Shown: positions 19,917-27,800 of the stretch, in pieces
Layout: the number at the start of each line of letters is the position of its first letter
Position numbering within the stretch: the first letter of the stretch is position 1
Assembly: GCF_029210495.1 (NCBI RefSeq)
Contig: NZ_JARGDK010000003.1
Span: forward strand, 124,001-188,000
From: Pseudothioclava nitratireducens
GTDB taxonomy: Bacteria > Pseudomonadota > Alphaproteobacteria > Rhodobacterales > Rhodobacteraceae
DNA: 64,000 bases
Reading direction: 5' to 3'
Notes under the pieces: model-generated
What the model was told of the DNA's origin: nothing
The model's input: the letters and a program-made list of their open reading frames with translations, nothing else
Database searches by the model: none
Translations under genes and position numbers: made by a program

Positions 19917-20641
19917 TTTCCCTCCGGAAACGCGGCCTGCAACGCCGCATAACCCGCCTCCAGAGCCACCGCATCCGTGCCTCGCACCACGAGATTGGTA
20001 CCGTAATGCCCCTCCTGAACGAAGGGATAAGACCCAAAGCCAAGCGCGGGATGCGCCTCGGCGAGCGCGCGCAACGCATCCGCGATACTCGCCTCCGGCA
20101 CCATCACCATCCAGTTGCGGCTGAGCAGCGGTTGCCCACCCGTCAGACCCGGCAGCAGCCCTGCGACCATCGCCTGAAAGATGTTCGGCACCCCCGCCAT
20201 CACATGGCAATTCCCAAGGCTGAAACCGGGTGCCCCCGAGACCGGATTGTCGATCAGCCGCGCCCCATCCGGGATGCGCGCCATCCGCAGACGCGCGGGG
20301 GTGAACTCGGTGCCGCGCGCCGCGTAATGCGCAGCGAGGATTTCGCGCGCATCCTCGCGCACATCGAGCGCGGCCCCAAAGGCTTCGGCCACCGCATCGG
20401 CGGTGATGTCGTCATGCGTGGGCCCAATGCCGCCGCTTGTGAACAGATGGTCATGCCCCGCCGACAACTCGCGCACCGCCGCCACGATCGTCGCGTGATC
20501 GTCGGAAATCACCCGGATCTGGCGCAGATCAATCCCGACCTTGACCAGCTCGCCAGCCAGAAAATGCGCATTCCCCTCACGGGTGCGCCCGGTCAGGATC
20601 TCATCCCCGATAATCAGGATCGCAGCAGTCGGATTGGGCAT
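19913..20641 (-). CDS. Competence/damage-inducible protein A-like (CinA N-terminal MoCF domain)
   Basis: A 242-residue stand-alone MoCF/molybdopterin-binding-type domain as found in the N-terminal part of CinA and in YfaY. Signatures are ILIIGDEILTGRTREGNAHF and TSGGIGPTHDDITADAVAEAF. CinA-family domains are linked to ADP-ribose pyrophosphatase or nicotinamide-nucleotide metabolism, but this lacks the C-terminal NMN amidohydrolase domain. The ATG at 20641 has AAAGGAGG six bases upstream, deciding against the ATG at 20662. It heads the run CinA-like, GNAT, OmpA-like, all joined by 4-base overlaps. Divergent from map. Confidence 0.9.
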   Translation of the reverse strand: MPNPTAAILIIGDEILTGRTREGNAHFLAGELVKVGIDLRQIRVISDDHATIVAAVRELSAGHDHLFTSGGIGPTHDDITADAVAEAFGAALDVREDAREILAAHYAARGTEFTPARLRMARIPDGARLIDNPVSGAPGFSLGNCHVMAGVPNIFQAMVAGLLPGLTGGQPLLSRNWMVMVPEASIADALRALAEAHPALGFGSYPFVQEGHYGTNLVVRGTDAVALEAGYAALQAAFPEGK

Positions 20642-20753
20642 CTCGGGCCTCCTTTGGCCCAAGGTATAGAGCGGCCTGCGTCCCCGGAAAAGCCCGGTCT
20701 GGCAAAGCCGCGCTTTTGCGACTATCTAAGAGCCAAAGATCAGGAGATGAGCC

Positions 20754-21563
20754 TTGGACGAGACTGGTGGCCGCGTGACGAAAGACGGTATCCGCATCTA
20801 TGAAGCCGCGGATTTCGAAGGGATGCAGGCGGCGGGCCACTGCGCGGCGCGCATTCTGGACGAGGTCGCCGAACTGGTGAGCCCCGGCGTCACCACCGGC
20901 GCGCTCGACGACTTCATCCGCAACCGGGTCGAGGAACTCGGCGCGAAATCGGCGACCATCGGCTATCGCGGCTATCAGCATGCAAGCTGCATCTCGGTCA
21001 ATCACGTGGTCTGCCACGGCATCCCGAGCGATAAAGTCGTCAAGGACGGCGATATCCTGAATATCGACGTGACCGTCATCCTTGACGGTTGGTTTGGCGA
21101 CACCTCGCGGATGTATGTCGCGGGCAACCTCTCGCGCAAGGCAGAGCGGCTGATCCAGGTCACCCATGACGCGCTGATGATCGGCATCGAACAGGTCAAG
21201 CCGGGCAACACCTTTGGCGATATCGGCCATGCCATCCAGAAATATGTCGAGGGTCACCGGATGTCCGTCGTGCGCGACTTCTGCGGCCACGGTCTGGGCC
21301 GCGTCTTCCACGCGCCTCCGAACGTGCTCCATTACGGGCGCAAAGGCTCGGGCGCGGTGCTCGAAGAAGGCATGTTCTTCACCATCGAACCGATGGTCAA
21401 TCTGGGCCGCCCGGAAACCAAAGTGCTCTCGGATGACTGGACCGCCGTGACCCGCGACAAGTCGCTCTCGGCGCAGTTCGAACATTCGGTCGGCGTGACA
21501 GCAGATGGTTGCGAGATCTTCACCCTCTCGCCCGCGAACCGCTTCCACCCCACTTGGGGCTGA
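20754..21563 (+). CDS. map: Type I methionine aminopeptidase
   Basis: A 269-residue enzyme removing the initiator methionine from nascent proteins. Metal ligands are visible: Asp in NIDVTVILDGWFGDTSRMY (two Asp), His in FCGHGLGRVFHAPPN, Glu in FTIEPMVN and Glu in QFEHSVGVT; His in HASCISVNHVVCHGIP is the substrate-binding residue. The start is a TTG preceded by AGGAG seven bases upstream; no ATG gives the family N-terminus (xDETGGRVTKDGIRIY). Convergent with the hypothetical gene beyond repeat copy 3. Confidence 0.95.
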   Translation: MDETGGRVTKDGIRIYEAADFEGMQAAGHCAARILDEVAELVSPGVTTGALDDFIRNRVEELGAKSATIGYRGYQHASCISVNHVVCHGIPSDKVVKDGDILNIDVTVILDGWFGDTSRMYVAGNLSRKAERLIQVTHDALMIGIEQVKPGNTFGDIGHAIQKYVEGHRMSVVRDFCGHGLGRVFHAPPNVLHYGRKGSGAVLEEGMFFTIEPMVNLGRPETKVLSDDWTAVTRDKSLSAQFEHSVGVTADGCEIFTLSPANRFHPTWG

Positions 21564-21600
21564 GCCCGCGCATCGAACCCGACACATTCTGTATGTGACA

Positions 21601-21637
21601 AGGCCGGGGGCGCTGCCCCCGGACCCCCGGGATATTT
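21601..21637. repeat. 37-base GC-rich convergent-end element, copy 3
   Basis: Exact third copy of the element; hairpin arms CCGGGGGC (21604-21611) and GCCCCCGG (21615-21622) with a GCT loop. It lies between map and the convergent minus-strand hypothetical gene, 19 bases from that gene's stop. Similarity to copy 1 continues past the core (TCGGCAGAATGAAAG). Confidence 0.9.
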
Positions 21638-21656
21638 TCGGCAGAATGAAAGAGGC

Positions 21657-22010
21657 TCAGGCGCCGGTTTCGGCGCAATGGCGACGGAAGGCGCGTTTGA
21701 GCATGTCGAGTTCGGCGCGCAACAGGTTCAGTTCGGCGCGAATATCCTCGTCGAGCGGCACACCCGCAACCAGCGTGAAGCTGCCCATCACGGTCTGATC
21801 CTTGAGGTCATGCAGCACGAAGTTCTGCACACCATCGGTAATCGCCTCGGTCGGGATCGGCAGGGTCAGTTGCCATTTGCCCGCCTCGAGCGCCGTGATT
21901 TCAAGGCCAGGCTGCGGGCGGTCGAGATAGAGCACCTCGGCCTCGGGCATGTCCTCAGCGAGAACGATGCCTTCCCAACGGCCGTTACGAATGCGCGACA
22001 GTTCCAGCAT
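21657..22010 (-). CDS. Hypothetical protein, partner of the upstream DUF6478-like gene
   Basis: A 117-residue protein I do not recognise by function. Residues 1-85 are predicted beta-rich (RWEGIVLAEDMPEAEVLYLD, WQLTLPIPTEAITDGVQNFVL), and the last 30 are an amphipathic helix (RAELNLLRAELDMLKRAFRR) that could form a coiled coil. It has no signal peptide or membrane segment. It starts 11 bases after the preceding gene on the same strand, with GGAG upstream, so the two are almost certainly co-transcribed and may bind each other. Confidence 0.75.
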   Translation of the reverse strand: MLELSRIRNGRWEGIVLAEDMPEAEVLYLDRPQPGLEITALEAGKWQLTLPIPTEAITDGVQNFVLHDLKDQTVMGSFTLVAGVPLDEDIRAELNLLRAELDMLKRAFRRHCAETGA

Positions 22011-22021
22011 GCGCTCTCTCC

Positions 22022-22795
22022 TCAGATTTCCGCGCGCGGATGGCGCGACATGGTCAGGTCGCGCAGCACGATCTGGTTCATTTGCGGCCCTTCGAAGATC
22101 AGATCGACCCAGGCCTTCTCGACCCGTTTCTCGTTCAGCTTCGTATAGGCCAGATCGAATTCGACGAAGCTTTCGCCGCCACCGAGCGGCAATTCGCGCA
22201 CGACCTGTTCGGTGTTGGGTCCGTGCTTCACGTTGAGCCGGCAGAAGATTTCCAGCGGGCGTTCGAGTTCGACGATCATGTCGAGCCGTACCAGATGGTT
22301 GAGCTTCAGCCCGCGCACGCCCTGATCGGGCAGATCGAGCACGAGCGAGAGGAACGATCCGTCGAAGCGGAACACATCCATACGCAGCCCATAGGGCGCG
22401 ACATCCGCCTCACGCGTGTTTCGGATCTGGCGCAGCGTCAGTTCGCTGTGTTTGCAGTCATGGAAGAGCGTGATGTCATGGCCCATCCGGGTGCGGCTTT
22501 CGGCAGCAGCGAAGCCTTGCGGAAAGACCGGCCCACGCCACAGATCGGGGCGCCATGTCCAGTCGCTGCGCGGCGGCGCGGTGATCGCGTCGTTGCCCTC
22601 CATCGGCAGCGCCAGCCGCCCCTCGGCCTCGTGCAAGACGCGGTCGAGCTCATGGCGCAGCTTGCGCGCCTCGGAGCGCAGCTTGCGCAGGGTTCCCAGA
22701 TCGAGCGCGCGGGCCATCCGCGCAGCTTGCGACCAGCGGCGCAGCGCACGGCCTTGCGCGAAACGATCAAGGAAGGACAGTTCGGATTTCGACAT
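22022..22795 (-). CDS. Conserved hypothetical protein (DUF6478-like)
   Basis: A 257-residue cytoplasmic protein, apparently conserved in Rhodobacterales; from memory it matches the family labelled DUF6478, which has no assigned function. The first 75 residues are helical and strongly basic (ARALDLGTLRKLRSEARKLR). The remainder is beta-rich with LFHDCKHSELTLRQIRNT and GGGESFVEFDLAYTKLNEKR. It precedes and is closely coupled to the small hypothetical gene downstream. The upstream 167-base region is AT-rich and holds an inverted repeat (22846-22867). Confidence 0.72.
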   Translation of the reverse strand: MSKSELSFLDRFAQGRALRRWSQAARMARALDLGTLRKLRSEARKLRHELDRVLHEAEGRLALPMEGNDAITAPPRSDWTWRPDLWRGPVFPQGFAAAESRTRMGHDITLFHDCKHSELTLRQIRNTREADVAPYGLRMDVFRFDGSFLSLVLDLPDQGVRGLKLNHLVRLDMIVELERPLEIFCRLNVKHGPNTEQVVRELPLGGGESFVEFDLAYTKLNEKRVEKAWVDLIFEGPQMNQIVLRDLTMSRHPRAEI

Positions 22796-22845
22796 TGGAT
22801 CAGGCTTTTGGCCGTTCTGTTTGGGTGGGACGCGCTGAATCGTTC

Positions 22846-22867
22846 CCGTTACAGAAACAGTTAACGG
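22846..22867. promoter_or_regulatory. Inverted repeat upstream of the DUF6478-like gene
   Basis: CCGTTA (22846-22851) and TAACGG (22862-22867) flank a ten-base spacer, about 55 bases before the minus-strand start codon and within unusually AT-rich sequence. It could be an operator; no regulator is named. Confidence 0.3.
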
Positions 22868-22962
22868 TTATCTTTTTGTTACGCAAAGGCGAGAGCCGCT
22901 GAAAAACAGGAATTTTTCAAGGTATCGTTAGGTCAGGGCCGATATGCGCGCATGGTGTGGCG

Positions 22963-23625
22963 TCAGTTTGCCGCGTGCAGCCGTTCGGCAAAGCGACGCA
23001 AGAGCGCGATCTGCGCCTCGTCTGAAACCGCGCCATCCGCAACCGGCATGACCGTCAGGATTGCCATCCGGCCCGCCACCCCCGTCAGCGCGCGCCAATA
23101 GCTCTGCGCCGTCGGCAATTGCCCCACGGCAGAGCGGTCGCGGATGTGCAGGAACAGCAGGTTCCCCTCGATGCGGTGGCTCAGCAGGTCGACATCTTCG
23201 GATTTTCCCGACCGCGCCAAAGTAGACTGCCCCAGCTCGGTCTCGAAGAACGCCGCGATCCGTTCAAGCCGTGCTGCATCGGTCTTTCCTTCGGCATCAG
23301 GGCCAAAGGTTGCGCTCAGAAGCGCGCGATGATCGGGGCGTGGATCTTCGGGATTGCCACTCATCGCAGCGCAATGACCAAACAGCACGAAGCCCGCCGC
23401 TTCGGTATCGCGCAGGGTCTTGGTATCGACGCAGAAGCCGGCGGGCGCTTCGACCGACACCCCGGTCTTGGCAAGCGTCACGGTCTGCGCGGGACGCGCA
23501 CGGCCGCCCCCCAGATCGGGCGTCACGCAGCCGCTCAGCGCCAGCCCGGCAAGACAAAGACCCAGCAGAACGCGCCAGCGGGGCGCGGCCTGAACGGTAA
23601 CGGGGCGGCGGGACGAGGGCAGCAT
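22963..23625 (-). CDS. Putative lipoprotein, unknown function
   Basis: A 220-residue protein with a lipoprotein signal: charged N-terminus, hydrophobic stretch LLGLCLAGLALS and lipobox LSGC, giving a lipidated cysteine at about residue 32. The mature part has a DTK/GFC segment (ETPAGFCVDTKTLR-like, here EAPAGFCVDTKTLRD), and a C-terminal helix (EAQIALLRRFAERLH). No enzymatic motif is visible. The ATG at 23625 is chosen; the ORF could extend 11 codons upstream without improving the signal. It lies alone between the DUF6478-like gene and ynjD, all on the minus strand, 88 bases upstream of neither's start, so operon membership is doubtful. Confidence 0.7.
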   Translation of the reverse strand: MLPSSRRPVTVQAAPRWRVLLGLCLAGLALSGCVTPDLGGGRARPAQTVTLAKTGVSVEAPAGFCVDTKTLRDTEAAGFVLFGHCAAMSGNPEDPRPDHRALLSATFGPDAEGKTDAARLERIAAFFETELGQSTLARSGKSEDVDLLSHRIEGNLLFLHIRDRSAVGQLPTAQSYWRALTGVAGRMAILTVMPVADGAVSDEAQIALLRRFAERLHAAN

Positions 23626-23713
23626 GGGTACTGGCACTCCTGAAACGGTTGCGCGCAAGGGATAGCGGCTTGGGTTTTGCAGGACAAGGCTTGGTCAGCC
23701 CCGCGCGCGGGCT

Positions 23714-24349
23714 TCAGCCGAGCGTGACCACGCGTCCGACCGCATCGGCATCGGCGGCATCATGGCTCACCAGCAGCGCGGGGATCGCCTCGGCCCGGAT
23801 GTGATCGAGCACGAAGCTGCGGATTTCGCCGCGTAGCCCGGCGTCGAGCCGCGAGAACGGCTCGTCCAGCAAGATCGCCGCCGGCTTCGCCACAAGCGCG
23901 CGCAGAAGCGCCACCCGCACCCGCTGCCCGCCCGAAAGCGTGGCCGGATCACGCGGACCAAAGCCTGCCAGCCCCGCACGCTCCAACGCCACCTCGATCC
24001 GGGCCTGCCGCGCGGCGCGGCCCCGAATATCGGGGGACAGACCAAAGCCCAGATTGCCCGCCACGCTCAGATGCGGAAAGAGCGGGGCATCCTGAAACAG
24101 AACGCCAATGCGGCGCATCTCGGCGCTGCGGCTCAGGATATCCGTGCCGTTAAGTCGCACCGCGCCCGACCAGTGGAAGCCCGGACCGAGATGCCCGCCG
24201 ATCAGCGCGATCAGGCTCGATTTGCCGACACCCGACGGCCCCATGACGCAGACCGTCTCGCCCGGCTCGACCCGCAGGCTCAGCGGCGCGAACATCGGCG
24301 CGGACGCGCCCGGCGCGGTCAGCGTCACCTCGTCCAGTTCAAGCGCCAT
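23714..24349 (-). CDS. ynjD: YnjD-like ABC transporter ATP-binding protein
   Basis: A 211-residue ABC ATPase: Walker A GPSGVGKSS (about residues 36-44), Q-loop LFQDAPLFPHLS, signature LSGGQRVRVALLRAL and Walker B ILLDEPFSRLD, then the H-loop VSHDAADADAV. Length and short C-terminus match the YnjD/ThiQ group rather than the larger CysA type. It overlaps the permease gene by 11 bases and ends the ynjF-ynjB-ynjC-ynjD operon. The transported substrate of YnjBCD systems is not experimentally settled; thiamine-like compounds are often suggested because of homology to ThiBPQ. Confidence 0.9.
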   Translation of the reverse strand: MALELDEVTLTAPGASAPMFAPLSLRVEPGETVCVMGPSGVGKSSLIALIGGHLGPGFHWSGAVRLNGTDILSRSAEMRRIGVLFQDAPLFPHLSVAGNLGFGLSPDIRGRAARQARIEVALERAGLAGFGPRDPATLSGGQRVRVALLRALVAKPAAILLDEPFSRLDAGLRGEIRSFVLDHIRAEAIPALLVSHDAADADAVGRVVTLG

Positions 24350-25997
24350 GCCCGCCCCCTCGCAATCCGGCCCGGTCCCGATAGAGCCATGCCGGCAGCC
24401 CAAGCGCCAGCGCATATGCGACCAGTGGAAGGGCGGCGAGGGCCAGTGCCTGCACCGCCGCGATGCGCCGATCCGCGCCCGATGACAGCGCCACCGCCTC
24501 TGTTGCCAGCACCCGCACGCGCCCCGCACCCGGCAGCAGCACGGCCAGATATTGCGCCGCAGCAACCGCGAAGCCGACCGCCGCCGCGACCATCAGCGGG
24601 CGCAGCAGGATCGGCAGTTTCACCGCCCAAAGCCTGCGCCCCGACCCCGCACCAAGGCTCGCCGCGCTTCGGATTTGCGCGGGATCGAGCGCCCGCCACG
24701 GCCCCGCCAGAGCGATCATCACATAAGGGAAGACAAACAGGCTGAGCGCCCAGAGCACCGCGACCCGACCGGGCGGCAGACCCAGCCAGATGAAGCCAGA
24801 GGTCAGCCCTTGCAGGAACCCGATCTGCGGCAAGAGCAGGGGTAAGACAATCACCGCCCCAAGCCCCGCGCGGGTGCCGCTCCGGTCCTCGGTCTCCAGC
24901 CAGACCACAGCCAAGAGCAGCGAAAGCGCCACCGCCGCCGCGCCCAGCCCTAGCGTCTCAGCCGCCGGGGCGAGCCATGCGCCCTCGGCCCAGCGCGCAA
25001 GGCTCCAGCTCTCGGGCAAGATCGAAGGAAACGGCCAGCGCCGCGCCAGTGACCAAAGCGCCAGCGCCCCAAACGCGCCCAAGCCCAGCATCGCGCCCAA
25101 ACCCATCGGCACGCGCACGTCCAGCCCGCCCCGCGGCCGCCCGCGCGCCCCTTGCGCGATCACCTCGGACCCGAAGCGCGCGATCACCCTCTCGGCCAGA
25201 AACCACAGGAGAACCGCCGCCCCCATCACCACCAAAAGCCCCACGGCCAACGCACTGGCGACCACCGCCTGCGCCGGGTCCGGATCGGCAAAGCGCCGCA
25301 GGATCAGAACGGCCAGCGTCGGCGGATGCCCCGGACCCAGCACCAGCGCGACATCCACCACCGAGAGCGAAAACGCGAGCACGATGAAGATGGGCAGGCG
25401 CAGGCTCGGGTAGAGAACCGGCCAGATGCCGCGCACCCAGACGCGGGCGGGCGGATAGCCAAGGCTCCGCCCCGCCGCCATCTGTGCTGCCACCGGCTGC
25501 TGCGCCGCCGCCGCCAGCGTGACCAACACAAGAAACGGCACCTCCTTGAGCATCAGCCCGAGGATCAGCGCGACGCCTGCCGGATCGCCCACCGTGACAA
25601 ACGCGGGCGGCACCTCCCACCCCGCCAGCGGCGCGAGCATCCGCGCGATCCAGCCCGAGGGCGCAAGCAGGAAAGCCAGCCCGATTGCCAGCGCCGCATG
25701 GGGCACCGCAAGCCACGGCGCGAGCCAACCGGCCCCGCGCCCGCGCGACACGACCCATCGCGCAATCGGGATCGACAGCGCCAGCGACAAGATGCTCGCC
25801 CCGATCCCGGTCAACAGCGTCAGCCGCAGACTCGTCCACAGCCCCGGCACCGCCAGAGCCTGCTCAAACCCCGCGAGTGACAGCTCTGTGCGCCCAAATG
25901 CAGGCTGCCATCCGAGCGCCGTCAACAGCGTCATCCCCGCCCCGGCCAGAACCGGCGCACCGATGAGCAACAGTGCCAGAACCCGCAGCGAGATCAT
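24339..25997 (-). CDS. ynjC: YnjC-like fused ABC transporter permease
   Basis: A 552-residue inner-membrane protein with about twelve hydrophobic segments in two homologous halves, as in YnjC, ThiP and FbpB. Each half contains an EAA-type cytoplasmic loop: AAAQQPVAAQMAAGRSLGYP in the first and ALDPAQIRSAASLGAGSGRR in the second. The start codon lies 7 bases after the stop of the binding-protein gene, and the end overlaps the ATPase gene. It would form the channel of the YnjBCD importer. Confidence 0.9.
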   Translation of the reverse strand: MISLRVLALLLIGAPVLAGAGMTLLTALGWQPAFGRTELSLAGFEQALAVPGLWTSLRLTLLTGIGASILSLALSIPIARWVVSRGRGAGWLAPWLAVPHAALAIGLAFLLAPSGWIARMLAPLAGWEVPPAFVTVGDPAGVALILGLMLKEVPFLVLVTLAAAAQQPVAAQMAAGRSLGYPPARVWVRGIWPVLYPSLRLPIFIVLAFSLSVVDVALVLGPGHPPTLAVLILRRFADPDPAQAVVASALAVGLLVVMGAAVLLWFLAERVIARFGSEVIAQGARGRPRGGLDVRVPMGLGAMLGLGAFGALALWSLARRWPFPSILPESWSLARWAEGAWLAPAAETLGLGAAAVALSLLLAVVWLETEDRSGTRAGLGAVIVLPLLLPQIGFLQGLTSGFIWLGLPPGRVAVLWALSLFVFPYVMIALAGPWRALDPAQIRSAASLGAGSGRRLWAVKLPILLRPLMVAAAVGFAVAAAQYLAVLLPGAGRVRVLATEAVALSSGADRRIAAVQALALAALPLVAYALALGLPAWLYRDRAGLRGGGHGA

Positions 25998-26004
25998 CGC
26001 GCCG

Positions 26005-27189
26005 TCACGGAGCGGTCCGCGCGGCCCAATCCTCGGTCAACCGCGTCATCCAGCTTGCATGCGGCTCGGGCAGGGTCGGCCCAAGATCCTCGAGCTTCGG
26101 CAAAGCGGGCGCGCTCGGCAGCGCGGCGAACAACGCGGCCTCGTCAGGCGACAGCCGCGCCGGGTCCAGCACCGAATAACTGCCCAGAACCGTCACATCC
26201 TGCATATGCGCCTGCGCCTCGGGCGAGATCAGGAAGTCCGCGACCACCATCGCTCCCGCCCGGTTCGCCGCATTGCGCGGGATCGCAACAAAGGAGATAT
26301 TCCCGATGCTCCCCGCCTCGGGCACGAAAACCCGCACGCTCTCGGGGAGGATATCCTGCTCGATCAGCGCGGCAGGCGCGGCCGGATCGAAGAACATCGC
26401 AATATCGACCTCGCCATCGGCCAGAAGTTGGGCCTGCATGCTTTCATTCTCGGGGAAGGCCTGACCCTCACGCCACAGGTTCGGGCGCAGCGCGTCATAC
26501 CATGCCCAAAGTGGCGCGGTCTGCGCGGCATAAGCCGCGTCAGTCACCGGCTGGCCCAGCACCGCCGGATCGGGCGCAAGCTCGACCAGCGCCTGCTTGA
26601 GGAAACTCGCCCCCATGAAGTTCGACACGGTCGGATGCGTCATCCGACCCGCATTCGCCGCCGCCCAGTCCACGAACGCCGCCATCGTCGCGGGCGGCTC
26701 GGCGACCCGCGCACTATCATAGGCGAAAACGAACTTCGCGAGCCGCCACGGCGACTCATAGCCTTCGACCGGCACCGTGAAATCGATACTCGCAGGCGCC
26801 TCGGGCGAGAGGTCCAGATAGCGGGCATTCGGCAGATCGGCGGTGAACGGCCCGTGCAAGAGCCCCGCCTCTTTCATCGCCAGAAAATTCGGCCCGTTGA
26901 TCCAGATAAGGTCCACCGCGCCGCCGCTCTCCTGCCCGGCCGCGATCTCGGCCTGAACCCGCGCGACGGCCTCGGCGGTGTCGGTTAGCTTCACCTGCTC
27001 TACGCGCACGCCATAGGCGGCTTCGGTCTGATCGGACACCCATTCGATGAACCCGTTGGTGCGCGCATCACCGCCCCACGCATACCAATACACCGTCTGG
27101 CCCCGCGCCTCCTCCAGCACCTCGGCCCAATCCGCCGCCGCCGGACCCGCCGCCGCCATCATCGCCAGAACCGCAATCGCCTTACGCAT
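26005..27189 (-). CDS. ynjB: YnjB-like ABC transporter substrate-binding protein
   Basis: A 394-residue periplasmic binding protein with a signal peptide (1-20, ending AAA-DW). The N-terminus of the mature protein (TVYWYAWGGDARTNGFIEWV) and the central segments INGPNFLAMKEAGLLHGPF and GESPW-type (here YESPWRLAKFVFAYDS) are those of YnjB (COG4134). The ATG at 27189 with GGGAG upstream is preferred over the 38-residue longer ORF, which would lie inside ynjF. It delivers the unknown substrate to YnjCD. No riboswitch is visible before it because ynjF precedes it by only 2 bases. Confidence 0.9.
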   Translation of the reverse strand: MRKAIAVLAMMAAAGPAAADWAEVLEEARGQTVYWYAWGGDARTNGFIEWVSDQTEAAYGVRVEQVKLTDTAEAVARVQAEIAAGQESGGAVDLIWINGPNFLAMKEAGLLHGPFTADLPNARYLDLSPEAPASIDFTVPVEGYESPWRLAKFVFAYDSARVAEPPATMAAFVDWAAANAGRMTHPTVSNFMGASFLKQALVELAPDPAVLGQPVTDAAYAAQTAPLWAWYDALRPNLWREGQAFPENESMQAQLLADGEVDIAMFFDPAAPAALIEQDILPESVRVFVPEAGSIGNISFVAIPRNAANRAGAMVVADFLISPEAQAHMQDVTVLGSYSVLDPARLSPDEAALFAALPSAPALPKLEDLGPTLPEPHASWMTRLTEDWAARTAP

Positions 27190-27191
27190 GC

Positions 27192-27800
27192 TCACTCCCT
27201 TCCAAATGCGCGCCACCCCATGAGCCAGCGCGTGAACGTGGTGACCGCACAAGCGGCCGCAAACAGATAGGCCAACGGCACAAACAGCCCCGGCCAGAGA
27301 CAAACCACAACGAAGAACCCGATGGTCTCGGCCCCTTCGGTCAGCCCGCCCAGGTAATAGATACCCTTGGTCGGAAAGGCCTCGGCCCGCAGCCCGCGCT
27401 GCGCCGCAATCGTGGCAAAGGCCAGAAAGCTCGACCCAGTGCCGACAAAGGCCACGACCAGAACCAGCGCCGCCATCGCATTGCCCGGATCGGCCAGCGC
27501 AAAGCCCAAAGGCACCAGCGCATAGAACAGAAAATCGAGCGCGATATCGAGAAACGCGCCCCGGTCGGTGGGCCCGTTGATCCGCGCGATGGCTCCGTCC
27601 AGCCCATCGGCCAGCCGGTTCGCCAGAATGAAGCCCAGCGCAAGCCCATAGGCCCCCATCGCCAGCGCAGGTATCGCAAGGAGGCCTATCCCAAACCCGG
27701 CCAACGTCACATGATCCGCGCGCAACCCGCGCGCCGCCAGCATCTCTGCCGGACCCTGCATCAACCGCCGCTGCACCGGAAGGATCATCGCGTCGATCAT
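27192..27800 (-). CDS. ynjF: CDP-alcohol phosphatidyltransferase family protein (YnjF-like)
   Basis: A 202-residue membrane enzyme of the CDP-alcohol phosphatidyltransferase family. The catalytic signature DGLDGAIARINGPTDRGAFLDIALD is split here as DGLDGAIAR plus G-AFL-D-IAL-D; only seven residues separate AR from the Gly, one fewer than the textbook spacing, as I believe is normal for YnjF. Such enzymes swap CMP for an alcohol on a lipid, but YnjF's product is unknown. Starts at 27800 (GGAGG upstream), overlapping the preceding gene by ATGA and followed 2 bases later by ynjB, so membrane lipid chemistry and the importer are co-expressed, as in E. coli's ynj locus. Confidence 0.85.
   Translation of the reverse strand: MIDAMILPVQRRLMQGPAEMLAARGLRADHVTLAGFGIGLLAIPALAMGAYGLALGFILANRLADGLDGAIARINGPTDRGAFLDIALDFLFYALVPLGFALADPGNAMAALVLVVAFVGTGSSFLAFATIAAQRGLRAEAFPTKGIYYLGGLTEGAETIGFFVVVCLWPGLFVPLAYLFAAACAVTTFTRWLMGWRAFGRE

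Noticed and set aside
27190-27200. TPP riboswitch before ynjB
   Set aside because: Only 2 bases separate ynjB from ynjF, and no THI-box sequence is present near the operon start.
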